A stretch of 6,502 nucleotides of DNA, taken from NCBI GenBank assembly GCA_937875615.1, contig CALNBU010000330.1, positions 1 to 6,502 on the forward strand, written 5' to 3'. Both the position numbers and the translations under genes were made by a program. This document shows positions 6,472-6,502 of this stretch, piece after piece (the first letter of the stretch is position 1; each line of letters starts with the position of its first letter). Origin of the DNA: an uncultured Archangium sp. (GTDB lineage: Bacteria > Myxococcota > Myxococcia > Myxococcales > Myxococcaceae). The notes under the pieces were generated by a model, which did not search any database, was not told the origin of the DNA, and was given only the letters and a program-made list of their open reading frames with translations.

Positions 6472-6502
6472 CTACTTCACGCAGGTCAGCCCGGCGTCGG
6501 TG
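6472..6502 (-). CDS. Possible C-terminal end of a convergent gene
   Basis: Read on the minus strand, this gives TDAGLTCVK followed by a TAG stop at 6474-6472. Every complete codon has G or C at the third position, as in the real genes of this window. The frame runs off the right edge. It would end five bases from the pirin stop codon, a tight convergent arrangement. Nine residues are too few to name a product. Confidence 0.4.
   Translation of the reverse strand, partial: TDAGLTCVK

Noticed and set aside
6468..6502. Possible terminator after the pirin gene
   Set aside because: No stable hairpin followed by a T-run is visible in the remaining 35 bases.

Overview
The window is very GC-rich, with strong G/C preference at third codon positions. 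Its gene content (a large PUFA-synthase-like polyketide protein, an HxlR regulator, a pirin) suggests a myxobacterium (Myxococcota, probably the Myxococcus/Corallococcus/Archangium side). That assignment is inferred from composition and gene style; no marker gene is present.

Bases 1-5079 hold the 3' end of a lipid/polyketide biosynthetic operon on the + strand. The first gene enters from the left edge already in frame. Its first residues look like the conserved tail after a PKS acyltransferase domain, so KS and AT domains presumably lie upstream. Inside the window it encodes, in order, one acyl carrier protein, a ketoreductase, a double-hotdog dehydratase and, fused at the C-terminus, a complete PLP-dependent alpha-oxoamine synthase (AOS). 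Twenty-nine bases later comes a cyclopropane-fatty-acid-synthase-family methyltransferase, then a strong intrinsic terminator that ends the operon. The simplest reading is an assembly line that builds a reduced or unsaturated acyl chain on the ACP and releases it by decarboxylative condensation with an amino acid, giving an alpha-amino ketone (sphingoid-like) lipid. The methyltransferase would then act on this product or on a chain intermediate. It has lost several residues associated with cyclopropanation in its family, so plain methyl transfer is more likely than ring formation.

Bases 5078-6467 are a separate divergent pair: a minus-strand HxlR-type winged-helix regulator with a conserved N-terminal cysteine, and a plus-strand pirin-family cupin. 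They share a short intergenic region with a possible operator next to the regulator start. The pirin keeps three metal-ligand histidines but has glycine where the family usually has the glutamate ligand. Its longer start adds a twin-arginine-like leader.

The last ~30 bases look like the C-terminal end of a convergent minus-strand gene. I saw no tRNA, rRNA, CRISPR array, insertion sequence or integration site.
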